From positions 12,355,002-12,419,001 of the forward strand of contig RSEF01000004.1 of the NCBI GenBank assembly GCA_003993805.1: a stretch of 64,000 bases of DNA. The letters run 5' to 3'. This document shows positions 40,401 to 52,500 of the stretch, one piece after another. Made by a program: the position numbers and the translations under genes. Position 1 is the stretch's first letter. Each line of letters begins with the position of its first letter. Below the pieces are notes generated by a model. It searched no databases, was not told the origin of the DNA, and saw only the letters and a program-made list of their open reading frames with translations. Source of the stretch: Himantopus leucocephalus (lineage: Eukaryota; Chordata; Aves; Charadriiformes; Recurvirostridae).

Positions 40401-42779
40401 TCCAATGCCTATATTCTATGTACATCTACATCCCCTGGAGCTACTTTTCAATGAATATGTAGGAATGCCACATTCATTTTCCAGTTTTTACCTCTACAAA
40501 ACATACTTTTCTTCTGCATCTGCATTAAAGTGCTATGTTTCCAATATGGGGTAGGGCTCAGATGCAGTATGTAAATACCTTTCTGCTAAAAAGTCAATAA
40601 TATCGATGTTTTATATTTCCACTCTTATTTTTTCTTACTTTACAAATGTCTACAGGCAAACAGTAGATGTAAATACCTTAAGATGCAGAACAGCTCCGTC
40701 TCAAATACTGCATATATTTGTCATTATTCTAAAATAAAGAACATATAAGTATTTATTACATAAACCTGCCCAGCAGTACTTTCTGTTTCATAAAAAAATT
40801 ATGCATAATACAATTTTCACTCTTAAAAAAGTAATTAAATCTTACTTTCAAAGAGAAAAGTAACAAATGTAGATATATTTATAATTCAATTTCCTTCCCC
40901 TTTCTCTGTAGAAATGGAGCTGTTGCATTTTTCTTTGTGTTTTTTCCCAGAATTCCGAACTTTCTATAAACTTTATGTCTCTCCAGATGAATACCTTATT
41001 GCATCTATGTAAGGGATACCACACCTACACATTGCAGTAGTACTACAATTTCTTAAATCCAGTTCCTCCTCTGATTTATTTTAATTACTTGGTTTTGGTT
41101 TGTGGTAACATCTTTCTGTGATGTTGAGAACTCTGCTGTAGATTTCAGGACCAACTTTTCCATCTTCTCACCCTTACTTTTCTTAATAGCTCACACTTGG
41201 CAAAGCAGCTATTATGGAACTTATTTTTTCACTGCTTTCACTCTTTTTTTCTTCTCCGCTTTGTCTTGGCTAGTGTGACATATCTGTTCACTTAATTCCC
41301 TCCCTCTCTCCCACCTTTGCTGCCTTATTATGCCTCTCTTATTGATGCCTTTTATTTTTCCATCAAAGTATCATCTCCAAACTTATGAATAAACCTTCAG
41401 AATGTGACCTTTTTAGCCTTGTCCAACCACGAGTAACATAAACAAGTAACATAAACATAAAGAAATTTTATGAATGGTCTTACACAATGCTTTTACCTAC
41501 CAGGGGACTTGACTTGGTGACAGAACCATAGCTCCCCCAATCCCCATCTCAAACCTTCAGACTGAAAATTAGCATTTCTTTGCTTGCTTTTTAATAATCT
41601 CACTTGTCTGAACGCAGGTCTTCTGCATCTGTATGTGTCCCCCTATCTTAATGTCAAATAATTTGTTGCCACTAGAATAAATCATTGGCTGAGCAAGACA
41701 CCAGCAAAGAATACCCTTTTGTGGCAGCATTTTACTGCAAGAGATTTCTAGGCCTGAATGTGCTTCTGTCCTGTACAATGGTGAGTTAAAGTTGACACAG
41801 TTAATTTTGTGTTGAAGCTGACCTAATCCACAATGAGGTTAGTGAAAGGAAAAGTGATCAAAAGGCAGGGAGTGAAAATAATGGTTCTGAACCATGAGAG
41901 AAGACCTCAGGTTTTACTGATTTCATCCCTCCTCTGCTAAAACCAGCTCGATTCTGGCACCCCAAGGGTAAGATCTTGCCTAATGTTAGTCTCCTAAACA
42001 TTATCTGTCTAGTCAAAGTGGGCCATCCAAGCTGTCTCTTGTGGAGGGGAACGGAGACGGAGAAGGGCCACTTGTTTGCAGGAGCTGTCCATACTCCAGG
42101 TGGCTTAGGATAAATGAGATGTATCTCCCTTGTGAAGTGGTGATGAGTAATGTCCTGGAGCTCTGGTGGGTAGGCTCAGATTTTGGCAGTGTTTACAGAG
42201 TTACCACCTATTGGATATTACCATCCTTCAAGTGGAAATGGTAGGATGGGTGCTGTTTCTCTATTCAGCTGCCACAGTTCACAGTCCCGTAAACACCTTC
42301 CAGCCCCGGTTCAGTTAAATATTTTGGTAATACACCATTAACAAATATGGCATTGTTTCCAGGGTAGAAATTTTCTCCATGGAGTAGGGTACACACCTGG
42401 GATAGTATCACTCAGACTTTGCCTAATCTTAGTGCGTAGTTATCTGCAAAAGTCCTTGTACTTTGTGTAACCTCATTGAAAATACTGAGACTAATACCAG
42501 ATTAAAGCACTGCTCAGTGGGAAATTATGTGAGAGAACTGGGACACTTTGAGAATTCATCCATATTAAAAAAACCTTATTGAAAAGAAAAATAATTCAAC
42601 TGAGGCCAGTGATGGGCATTTTCCCTTCCTCACTAACCCATGTGCAATAAAAAATTAGCATTCTTCACCCAGCTGGAGACTAGTTCTTATTGCAGCTGTG
42701 TTTCATCACTGCTGCTTGTGTAGTGGATGTGTGCTGAATGAACCTTAGCTCCACGACAGCAATGTGAGAAATAGTAAAG

Positions 42780-43061
42780 GTGGATTTACTGGGAGTAATG
42801 GCAAGGGACTGTGGAGCACAGGTAGTTTTTTCATCAGTCCGCCCAGTCAAAGGGAAGTGGTTTAAAAGGGCCAGTCAAATCTGGCGAATCAACAAGTGGT
42901 TACAGGACAGGTGCCACAGCCAGGGGTTTAGCTACTTAGACCTCACTTTTAGAAGTGGGACTCACCAGGTCTGCTAGGGGCTGGTGGGCTCCATCTGTCA
43001 GAGCGGGAAGAGCATCTTCAGTCATAGGCTTGCCAAGCTGGTGAAGAGGGCTTTAAACTAA
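42780..43061 (+). pseudogene. CR1 ORF1 C-terminus (esterase-like domain), broken
   Basis: The translation contains AQVVFSSVRPVKG and INKWLQDRCHSQGFSYLD, typical of the SGNH/GDSL esterase-like domain of CR1 ORF1. It ends with SIFSHRLAKLVKRALN and a TAA at 43059-43061, the usual ORF1 end. A TAG interrupts the frame at 42975-42977. Between about 42970 and 43011 the conserved CTGCTAGGGG...CATCTGTCAGAGCGG segment is in a different frame from both flanks, so there appear to be two compensating frameshifts. The N-terminal part of ORF1 is missing. The copy is inactive. Confidence 0.85.
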
Positions 43062-43063
43062 AG

Positions 43064-43787
43064 TTGCTGGGGGAGAGGAACCTCCATCCATCCCACTCCT
43101 ACCAGTTTGATGCCAGTGCCGGCAATAGATGCCCAGAGCCTGGCGAAGGATCACAGATCAGCAGGAGAGCCCCTGGAGTGCAGCACAAAGGAATTCCAGC
43201 CACTCCAGCCAGTAAGTCAGCTCCATCGGGGGCCCAACTTAAATGTTTCTATACAAATGCACATAGCATGGGGAATAAACAGGAAGAGTTAGAGACGTGC
43301 ACATGCCTGCAGGGCTATGATCTTACTGGTATCACAGAGACATGGTGGGTTGTCTCCTGTGACTGGAATGTTGGAATGGAAGAATACAGGCTCTTCAGGA
43401 AGGACAGGCAGCGGGGGAGACAAGGAGGGGGTGTCACTCTCTATGTCAATGACCAGCTGGAGTGCNNNNNNNNNNNNNNNNNNNNNNNNNNNNNNNNNNN
43501 NNNNNNNNNNNNNNNNNNNNNNNNNNNNNNNNNNNNNNNNNNNNNNNNNNNNNNNNNNNNNNNNNAGAGGAAGTCAGGCAAAAACGCCAGGAGGTCTGCA
43601 TGGATGAAGAATGAGCTCTTGGACAAACTCAAACGCAAAAAGGAAGTCTACACAGCGTGGAAGCAAAGACAGGTAGACTGGGAGGAATACAAAGAAATTG
43701 TCTGAGCAGCCAGGGGTGAGGTTAGGAAAGCTAAAGCCCAGACAGAATTAAATCTGGCCAGGGATGTCAAGAGCAACAAGAAAAGCT
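43064..43787 (+). pseudogene. CR1 ORF2 N-terminal (endonuclease) fragment, broken
   Basis: ORF2 encodes an APE-type endonuclease followed by reverse transcriptase. Visible are FYTNAHSMGNKQEELE from about 43246 (with the conserved Asn), GITETWW (with the metal-binding Glu), and GGGVTLYVNDQLE just before the gap. After the gap come [19 protein letters not shown] and WEEYKEIV, typical of the linker before the reverse transcriptase. The later endonuclease motifs (the Asp and His residues) fall in or are lost at the gap. An in-frame TGA at 43703-43705 sits where CR1 usually has an Arg codon, consistent with CpG decay. Reverse transcriptase and the 3' UTR are absent. Confidence 0.9.
43466..43565. 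other. Assembly gap of 100 N inside the CR1 element
   Basis: Exactly 100 N within ORF2. Full-length CR1 elements have several hundred bases between the flanking motifs, so the placeholder probably understates the missing sequence unless this copy carries a deletion. The frame being open across the gap is coincidence. Confidence 0.97.
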
Positions 43788-46363
43788 GATCACTTTGCTT
43801 ATTTAAACCAATGTCAGGAGGTCAGTGCTTCGTACCAATTTTTTCCTGGTATGTTTCACTGCCAGATATCTCACTGGTGTGGTGCAATGAGATATGGGGA
43901 AAGGTGGATGGCACAGGCTTTACATCAGCTGGGAGTTGCATGCAGAAAGGATATTGTCTTGTACAGCAGAAGAGCAGACTGTTTTTCATAATCTGACCTT
44001 TTGGAACAATCATTGGAAATATTCCCTATGAGCTGCAGGCTGGATCAGGTCTCAGCTAGCAAGGATGCGCTCAGACCAGTGGACTAGTCTTGTTCTCTGT
44101 AGCTCTCAGTCACATATCTGTGTTTGTGTGTGTAGTAAAGAAAAGGAAGAGAAAGACCAACAGAGTGACAGGAGGCTGCTTGAGAAGCCGCTGCGCGGCT
44201 AGTTTGGTGCAAGCATTTGCTTTTTATTAAGCGCTTGCACTACTGAAGTTGGGGAAAGGGACTGGGAATAGAGAGAGGAGATTGATTTGTTTGACAAGCA
44301 TTTCCAGTGCGTCCATCTTTATAATTCAGCTTGATGTCTCAATCTGAACACGTTTTATTGTTGGTGTTTGGGAGTAAGCTGTCACCCAAAGTGCCTGTTA
44401 GGAATTTCCTAATTAACATGCTAATCAAGATTCGCCTCAAGGTGTTGTTTAGACTCATTAGTAATACAAAGAAGTAGCTAACAGACATGTGTGGCAAGAC
44501 TTGAGGAAATGAATGCATACAGAGACTACTGCCTGCTTGTCCCAAAACCATCAAGGACATGAAAATAACAAATTAATTAAAGTGGGTTATAGTGAGTCAC
44601 AAGGCCACATTAAGTGTCCAGTCTTAATGAGTTAGTATTGGATTGTGCTTTGAGGAGAGAGCGTGGTAAGGCGCTACCTTGGGAGAGCGCCTTAGATAGC
44701 AGAGGAGTTTTGGAAACTTCATCTTGTGACAAAGGAAAGCGGCCTTGAATAGCAGGACTGCAAGATACTGATTTGCACTGCCTTCGGAGAGAGCAGGCTC
44801 CCAAAGCGCTTCAGTTGTGCAATTCTCTGATGGCACTTGAAGCCATATCATTCAAGAACGGTATCCTCCTCATCAGTCTCCCCGTGGCATAATGCCACCA
44901 GCTATCAGGTCCCTCCAGGCAGGGCTGCGCACTAGGGCCTTTCACACTGGGTCTAAGTTCTGTTAAAAACATAGTGCTGGCAAGTTAGCATGGAGGAAAG
45001 AGAATTTCCTCTGGAGGAGGCTCTGAGGCCTGTAGCTGAACTACAGTTTTTCAAAATTCAAGATCCTCTACTGTGTCACGAGATATTAGCAAAACAACAG
45101 GGCTCTGAAGTGAGCTGGCTCGACCTGGCTGGCTGCGAGTACACAGATGGGAACAAGCAGGCAGCCAGAAGCGCTGGCACTTCCCTCCATGGTGGTACAA
45201 AATATTTGGAATGTCTTCCACATGTTAGCGTAAGAGGTACCTTAGAGTGATAAATGACAGCAGCACAAATTATTTCCATAATAGGGAAAAGCCANTAGTG
45301 GGAGGCTTGAAAATAAGACAGGGTGGCATAATAAGGTTAACGATCTCACCGTGCACCTAAATACATTCATCTGGGTGGAATTTATATTGCTAATTGACTT
45401 GGTAAGAAATCCTTTAGTCGGCCGCTGTGGAGTCAAGGGAAGTATAGTTTTGTTTTGTTACATTACCTGGAAAAGAATCAAGGATTAATCTTGAGTTTAG
45501 CCTGTATTTGAGTTATGAAGATGAAAGTCTGAAGGCCATAGAGCCTTTTAGAGAAGGCAGTCATCTGCCTTTTAAGATTTAAGGCTAAACTTACTAATGT
45601 GTGTATTGCAATCAAGTAATCTGACAACATTGTAAAATATCCAGGTCTTTCTTGTGGTAATAGACTAGATTATAAGGGTTTGTTGTGTCTGTCTGATTCA
45701 GAAATGGTTTGGAATGAACACTATTTAAAAAATATGAAAAAGGCGCTTAAAATCAAGCTGTTTGACCTGTACTCTTTCAGTTAAAAAACTGACTTGCTAG
45801 TCAACCATCACTAATATGTAGTTTCCTGAGATTTTTGAAGCACATTAAATTACCAATGAGATGTGTGGACATTAACAGATGTGCATGTATTCTCAATGTC
45901 ATGGTCCATTCCAGTTTAAATAGAATATCATAACCTATTAGATAAAACCCTGTGTGTTATAGCTGGTTTGCGTTATTTTCTTTGCCGTGCAGAGCCTCTT
46001 TCTTATATCAACGGGAGATGACAGGCTGCAGCAGTCAGTGCGCACAAGGGGACCGTGCACAGCCTTGAAAGCACAATTGCTTTGTTCTTGGCCTATACTT
46101 AACTGTTCTTCATTGTAGCAGCAGGGTTTTATATTTTGCTGGTTTGCCTAAGAAATGTTAAGAGGAAGTTACAGACTCAATGCCTGTGTAATTGTGGGGC
46201 TGTTAAAGGTTTTTGGCAAATTATAACTATTTGTTTGGAAAGAAATAGTACTGGCGTGAACTCCTCTGTGTTTGAGTAGCAGTGAGTCACCAAGGTCATG
46301 GACATTTTGCCTTATCAGATCATTTTTGAGGGAAATAAACAATAATGGCTGTAAATTGCATGC
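43788..46363. other. Single-copy DNA, no gene seen
   Basis: No CR1 similarity continues beyond 43787. Open frames are under 90 codons. The stretch at about 44400-44600 carries several TAATTA-type motifs. A single N lies at 45295. Confidence 0.5.
45295..45295. other. Single-N assembly join
   Basis: An isolated N with no clear duplicated flanks. It may be an ambiguous base or a collapsed join. Confidence 0.95.
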
Positions 46364-46837
46364 GTGTAGATAGGGGGAGAAGGAGGCAGGTACCTATGGA
46401 AGAAATTGTGTTTGTACGCTGTGGTCTGTCTTTGCTTCTGTAAATAAGCACATGATGATAGATAAACAGCATATGTTTACCTTGCTATGTCAAATTACGT
46501 AAGTGCAATGAGATTACACTTAAAACTAAAAGCTGCAAAATTGAGGCCATACCTTTGGATGAGAGGACTTCATAAATCTGTATCCATAATCTAAACTCAN
46601 TGTGTAGATAGGGGGAGAAGGAGACAGGTACCTATGGAAGAAATTGTGTTTGTACGCTGTGGCCTGTCTTTGCTTCTGTAAATAAGCACATGATGATAGA
46701 TAAACAGCATATGTTTACCTTGCTATGTCAAATTACGTAAGTGCAATGAGATTACACTTAAAACTAAAAGCTGCAAAATTGAGGCCATACCTTTGGATGA
46801 GAGGACTTCATAAATCTGTATCCATAATCTAAACTCA
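46364..46837. repeat. 236-bp direct duplication around a single N, probably an assembly artefact
   Basis: 46364-46599 and 46602-46837 are the same sequence with two visible substitutions (GAGGCAGG/GAGACAGG and TGGTCTG/TGGCCTG). They are separated by an N at 46600 and one base. Under 1% difference with an exact start and end at the N fits two alleles placed in tandem by the assembler. Outside the pair the sequence is unique. Confidence 0.9.
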
Positions 46838-49543
46838 GAGGACTAGATTATGGATGGGTTTACGATTTCTTTTGCTTGCCTTGCTGTGCAGAACAAGATG
46901 TAATCTTGATACTTACTTACTGCCGTGAGTCTGGGAGTGACACCAGATTGGGCAACACAGCCGTGAGAGTGTTATGCTAGAAAGTAAAAATTATAGTTGC
47001 AGGTTAGAATTGACAGGGAAGCAGCAGGCTTCACTGAAGACGTTAGGCATGCTCACCACGTGCCTCGTATGTTTACGAGAAAGCCCGGGTTGTACCTGTC
47101 TTTCCTCAGTATGGAATACTGTCGAATGGCAAGTAAGGGCTTGCTGTATGGCCAGGAGGGCAAATTACTTCCAGATCTCTGAGCCATTGATCTCAGTTTT
47201 ACAGGTTATCAGTTTCTTCTTTGACTGGGACCTGTTATTACACCAGAAAGACCTCGGTCATTTGCTTAAAGTAGTACCAACAGCTTTAGATTCAGTTGTC
47301 CATATCGCATCCAGGAATATGTCTGAAACCAAATCTAGTAGAAACAAGGATCAACTACAGTTCTACAGCTGCACAAAACAGTGAAAGGAGTTTGATGTGA
47401 TTGAAATGGGATCACAGAATATTTGATTTGATTTGATTAAGAGCATGAATAAATAGTTTGGAATCATTTTCCCCTTTAGTAAATACAAACACAGAAAAAT
47501 GACTTGCAGCAAACTATGTTGTAAAGTAAACTATTTCAATTATCAGTTGTCAGACTGCTGTCTTTATAAACTTACTGTTCTAGGTTCGTCATTGGGTGTT
47601 TTACTGCGTGTTATGCTATAAATGTCATTGTATATAGCAAAAAGTGCCAACTACTTGTTACTGAATTTAAAATGACTTTCAGAATTATCTGGATGTTTGG
47701 AACTTCTTTTGTTTCTACTTGTGATACTTTACAAATCCCAAATACTTTAGATAAATGCTTTCCCTTTTTGTCTTGCTTTCTTTATAGATTTTTGGATAAC
47801 TTTACTAGAGAATGCAATATTTTAATTCATTCCATGATTGGAAAAATGTAATTACTTCAATTTTAATATAGGATATTTGAATATAGGTTAAGTTTCATTT
47901 AAATATTGCTAGTTGAGTGGTCTATCTGTAAAACATTTTTATTCAAGACTTTCAAAATTTGCCAGACATAATTCAACCAAATATATTTTGTCATGTTCTT
48001 CCAGTGTTCGCCTAATTTCATTCCTTTACGAAGTAGTTATTGCAAAATAGCTTTTCTTTCCATGAAAAGCAATCTGTGAGTTGTTTCATTGTCCTTATTA
48101 AACAGGAAAGAAGAACTTTCTCAAAACTACTCCAGTGTTTAAGATGTCGTCTCTTGCTGTTCACGTAGAAAGAAAAATGGCTCCATAAAATCAGAACTAT
48201 TGCAGGAATCTTCCTGCTAAGCAGGTAAAGAAAATTATGGGCTGTTTGTAAGAAGTGTATTATTTAAACTCTAGTGCATCTAACAGAACACTAATCTTCC
48301 TTAAATTACAGCCAAACAGCTTTGTCCAGCACCATTGGGTGAAGTTATTGATGTCTGCTAAGTTCATTACCTTTTTCTTTTTATCTTAGATAGCATGGTG
48401 GACTATATGTTAGTTGGTTTCCTTAGTTATTGAGTTTTCACCTTGTCAAAAAAGGTAATGTCAGCATGCTTGCTCTGACTGGATACATTTATATGTATTT
48501 ATTTTTATGCTCCAGGTGACTAGGACTGCTAAAACATTATTTGTCCAGTAAATCTTGAAAACCCTAAATGAGGAGAATGTATTACTCTTCAATCTGCTTT
48601 TGTTGTTAGGCTTACCTTCTTGACTGAAACTGCTCGGCCCTGCATTATTTTGTATCGCTATTCTAACATCGCTTGTATTAACACAGGATTGGCAGGTCAC
48701 TAGCAGTGTTTTTATAGTATCTACTTGCCAAAAGATTGGTGGATTAACTGTTTTGCACTTACATACTTGGTACAATAGCATGTTAACTGCAAAAGGCTGC
48801 CTAAGCTAGAACACCGGCACATGATAGACACAAATCTTACCTGCAGTTGTTCAAAGCACATCAGTGTTGTATTGTGTGAGCTGTTAAAATTTAAGCTCAA
48901 GTGCTACCGGTTCATCTTTATCTCCCAGTCATGGCTCATGGGATGTTATACTTTCTGCATTTAAGTGGAAGGTCCGGAATCACATAGAAGGTATGAGGGG
49001 AAAAAAAAAAGACTAATATTTCTGTATTTTACAATCTTGGTTGACACCAAAGATTCATTGCACTTTATAAAAGTTTTTAAAAATTCATCATACTTTACCT
49101 ATTTGGATCACTCATTGTCTTGGATCTTTTTGAATTTGCAGTTCTAGCACGTGCCAAGTAAGGGTATTGCATCTGCAGTTAATATGATTAATTACTGAAC
49201 TGCCAAGAGTGGTCTTGGAATCTCTTTGAATGAGCTACAACAGTTGATAACCCTGTTCTGTTTTAACTAATTTCAGGAAAATAATGTGGTAGTCTGTTCA
49301 ATTGTTTTCAAAGTAAAAGAGCAACAGGTCTAATTTCAGTTAAATCTTAAAATGTAAGAAAAAAACAACCTGAAAAGAACTCTTGAGACAAGTATTTGCA
49401 GTCTTTAACATTTGCTTACGAACTCAAAGTTTAATTTAAAGAAACTATGTGGCCTCAAAACATAGTTTGCAGACTAATCGCTTAGTGACTGACTTTCTCT
49501 GGGAAAGCTATTGTGTTTTAGGGTGACTGTCGAGAGAATGGTG
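46838..49543. other. AT-rich single-copy DNA, no gene seen
   Basis: The longest open frame is 136 codons (46974-47384, plus), with no recognisable product. Nothing else was supported. Confidence 0.5.
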
Positions 49544-49575
49544 CCCCTCCCTCCCTCCCTCCCTCCCTCCCTCCC
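49544..49575 (+). repeat. (CCCT)n microsatellite
   Basis: About seven consecutive CCCT/CTCC units. The GREGG-like minus-strand open frame over it is repeat translation. Confidence 0.95.
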
Positions 49576-52500
49576 AGGTCCACGGGCTGATAGAGCTCTT
49601 TTTGTTGTTTTCTGTTCATCTTGAAAGCAATCTGTTGAAGCTGCTGCATTGTTAATGAAAACACGCTGTGTAGTGCCCAAGATACTCTCCTTTGAAAAAG
49701 GAAATTAAATTTTAAAAGCTTAATTAAGATAATGCTGAAGATCCAGTTTACCTACAAACAAATGGTATCAGAGTTAAGGGAGCGAATGCTGCTATGCCAA
49801 AGAGATTCCAAGACAGACATCTTTAAGCTGATCTTGTGCTGTTTTATTTGTAAGCAATTGTATAGCTTTCTTATTTATTGCTCATCACTAGTGAGGTAGC
49901 AGATAATTTAATTTGTGATATCACTGACGGAGAGGCTTCCTCGTTACCATCAAGTTAATTTGTGCTATTAAATGTGTCTGTTACCTTCCCACTCATATTA
50001 TGAGCTACGGTAGGATGTGTCCTATTGCAGAGCAGCACGTTCATGAACACTTGCTAATTAGAGAACTGCAGTGCAGCCTGTGATTAAAGCATTTAAATTT
50101 CAGAGTGTTCTGAGGACCTGGTATGAATTAAGAAAGTGATGAGTGAGCTTCATTTATGGGAGTTTTGATTAGTATCCACAGTTCCACTGAGGACTTCTGT
50201 TGGGATTTGGTCTGGTATGTACATACTGATATGATACTAGTGGTTTGTTTATGAAATGAATGATGCCTAGTTTCATATCAGTAGACATTTCATTTTAGAC
50301 TCATAAAAAGAATTTCAGCCCTTGCTCCAGGCTTTCATCTTTAACTTCCCCACAGATGAGTGTCTTAGTCCAAGAAGTCAATTAAGCTTCATGACAGTTT
50401 CACTGCTGCTTCACCTGTTGATTACAGAATTAGGGTTGTCTGACAGCTACCTGATAAATCTCCTGTATTCTGAAGGACCTAAGAACCCACACTTCTTTTA
50501 CTCGTTAAAATAACATGGGAAATATGTAGATTATTTCTTTTTGAGGTCATGTTCAAATACAGACTATTTTTTTATCTTTAAAGTATTTTGGCATGTAATA
50601 AAAGTATTGGTTACTCTGTTCTTACAGGACATCTGAGTGCTTGTAGGTAGTGTTAAAAGGTGGGACAGAAGAAATTTCAGGTATTTGATACCACTTACCA
50701 AGATTCAAAAATAAAAGTAGGATGTACATCATTATATTGAAGGATGTGGAGTTTGTGTGAATGGATGTTCAAGATACGTAAACTGTCAGGCTGGAACAGG
50801 ACTCATAATTATCATCCCTTTTTCTATCCAGAAGAAAGACTTCACTAGGATGAAGATTGACAAGTGTGATTTTATAGAACAGAAACAAACACACGAGAAT
50901 TGGGGAAGAAGGAGGACAGCAAGGAGAAGGGGGAATGATGGGCACTCTCTGCCTTTCATCTCCGCACGCTATACTGAATTTAAGCACAGACATGTTTAGG
51001 GCTCCATTGTCTGCTTGCCAGGGCTTGTGGTCCTTCTGTTTACGTCTTTTACCATCTGATCTCTATTACAACATATTCTTTATGAGGAGTTAGTCATAAA
51101 ACAGCTCCTTGAAATAGAAGTAGTAGTGGGTGGGGATAGTTGAGCCTGCCACAGCAAGCAAGGGAAAACTTGCATTAGAAATATGAAAGATTCAAGCCAT
51201 TTTATGTGACGCTTTTGAGGTCTATCAAAAGACTTGTCTCTGTGGAAGCAAATGCAGAACTGGGAAGCTGAGTCGAAAAGCCTTCTTAAGGCTCCTGAGC
51301 ACATTATTACGAACTTCATCTGTGCTTGTGTCGGATAGTGAGGCTTCTTCAGGGAATATGTCAGTGACATTAGGTGACAACACCTGGAAATATACCACAT
51401 TATTAATGGTAGGCAGTTCTCACAGGCTGCCTTCTTTCCCTGCTTGCTCTCAGCCAAACGATACAGGAATCCTCTCTGAGAGTGGTCAGAAATAGGAGTC
51501 TAAATCTTCTTATATTGAAAAATGTTCCATGTCAATGTGTCTTCGGCAGATAAACAGTATCAAACAGAATTAACTTTAACACGAGGGAATGCTGCAGTCT
51601 CTTCCTGTCGGAAATCGATGCAGGGTCTTCGGTTCCTACTCAGAGGCCCCATGTTCACTAAGCACAACTCTGCTTCAGTGGGTATATTCTTTTCTGTGGG
51701 GCAAGCCAAGGTTCCAGTCCCTATTAAGCCTTAATTCTCTAGTGAAATGAGATTTCCCCCCAAAAGAAACATTCTCCCCTGCTTGCTTTTTTATTCAGGC
51801 TAAATTTAAAATTGCGATTCATTTCTCTGTCTCTCAGTTACTCTTCTGGGGTCAAAACAGTCTCTCAGTTGTAAATGCCTGGCTCTTACAGATCATAGTA
51901 GATGTGTTTCCTGATTAAAATATTTCAAAATTTGGCCTTTTAGGAGTACACAGAGCAACAAGAAAAATCCAATGCTAGTGTTCAAGTGGAAAAAAAAAAC
52001 AACAAACAAACAGATATGAGTCACAGTTCATGACTGTCTGAGTCTGTGTATTGATACCTCTCAGAAGGTATATGAAGAAAACAATTTGCGTGTACCAGCA
52101 CTGAATCAAGCAGGAAGGTTTATTTACATGTGCACATGCACGTGCACACACACACTTTCCTTCAGGTTCACTATAGCAGCTTGGCTTCCAGATGTCATTC
52201 ATTTCCAACACAGCCTATAATTCAAGTGTGCCTAAGATCAGAACTCTGTTTTAGGCCCTCCGAGTCCTCTCCTTCTACTCTACCCTCCCCTGGACAGCTT
52301 CCGGTAGCTGCTCTACAGATGTGCACTCTGTTCCTGGACAGCTGCACGAGACCGCTGAGCATGGTGGGTCCCACACAGACACCTTCAGAAACCACTCTTG
52401 CTCTTCCCTTGCTGTAGCTTTGGCCCGGAGATGGTTTCAGTGATAGTCGCCTTCCTGTTTGTACTTGCACGTGGGATTTAAGCATAAAGAAGTCAGAATT

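Larger units (their letters stand above)
29091..42774. other. Single-copy DNA, no gene seen
   Basis: Open frames reach 141 codons (33186-33611, plus) and 137 codons (32381-32794, minus). None has a domain, and they overlap frames on the opposite strand. Simple repeats and a single N at 37434 are the only discrete features found. A weaker CTCF-like match (11 of 14) lies near 32027. Confidence 0.5.
42775..43787 (+). mobile_element. CR1 LINE (non-LTR retrotransposon) remnant
   Basis: The fragment spans the end of CR1 ORF1 and the first part of ORF2, with a 100-N gap inside. Similarity stops abruptly after AACAAGAAAAGCT at 43787, before the reverse transcriptase domain. CR1 copies are normally 5'-truncated but keep their 3' end, because they are made by target-primed reverse transcription. 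A copy without a 3' end implies a later deletion or rearrangement, or a problem linked to the gap. CR1 is the dominant LINE family of birds and reptiles, which supports an avian source. The left boundary is approximate. Confidence 0.92.

Noticed and set aside
43064..43705. 213-codon frame as an intact gene
   Set aside because: It crosses 100 N of unknown true length and is a fragment of a decayed CR1 ORF2.
46974..47384. 136-codon plus-strand open frame
   Set aside because: No recognisable family or splice structure. A possible internal acceptor (TTTTACAG) leads nowhere convincing.
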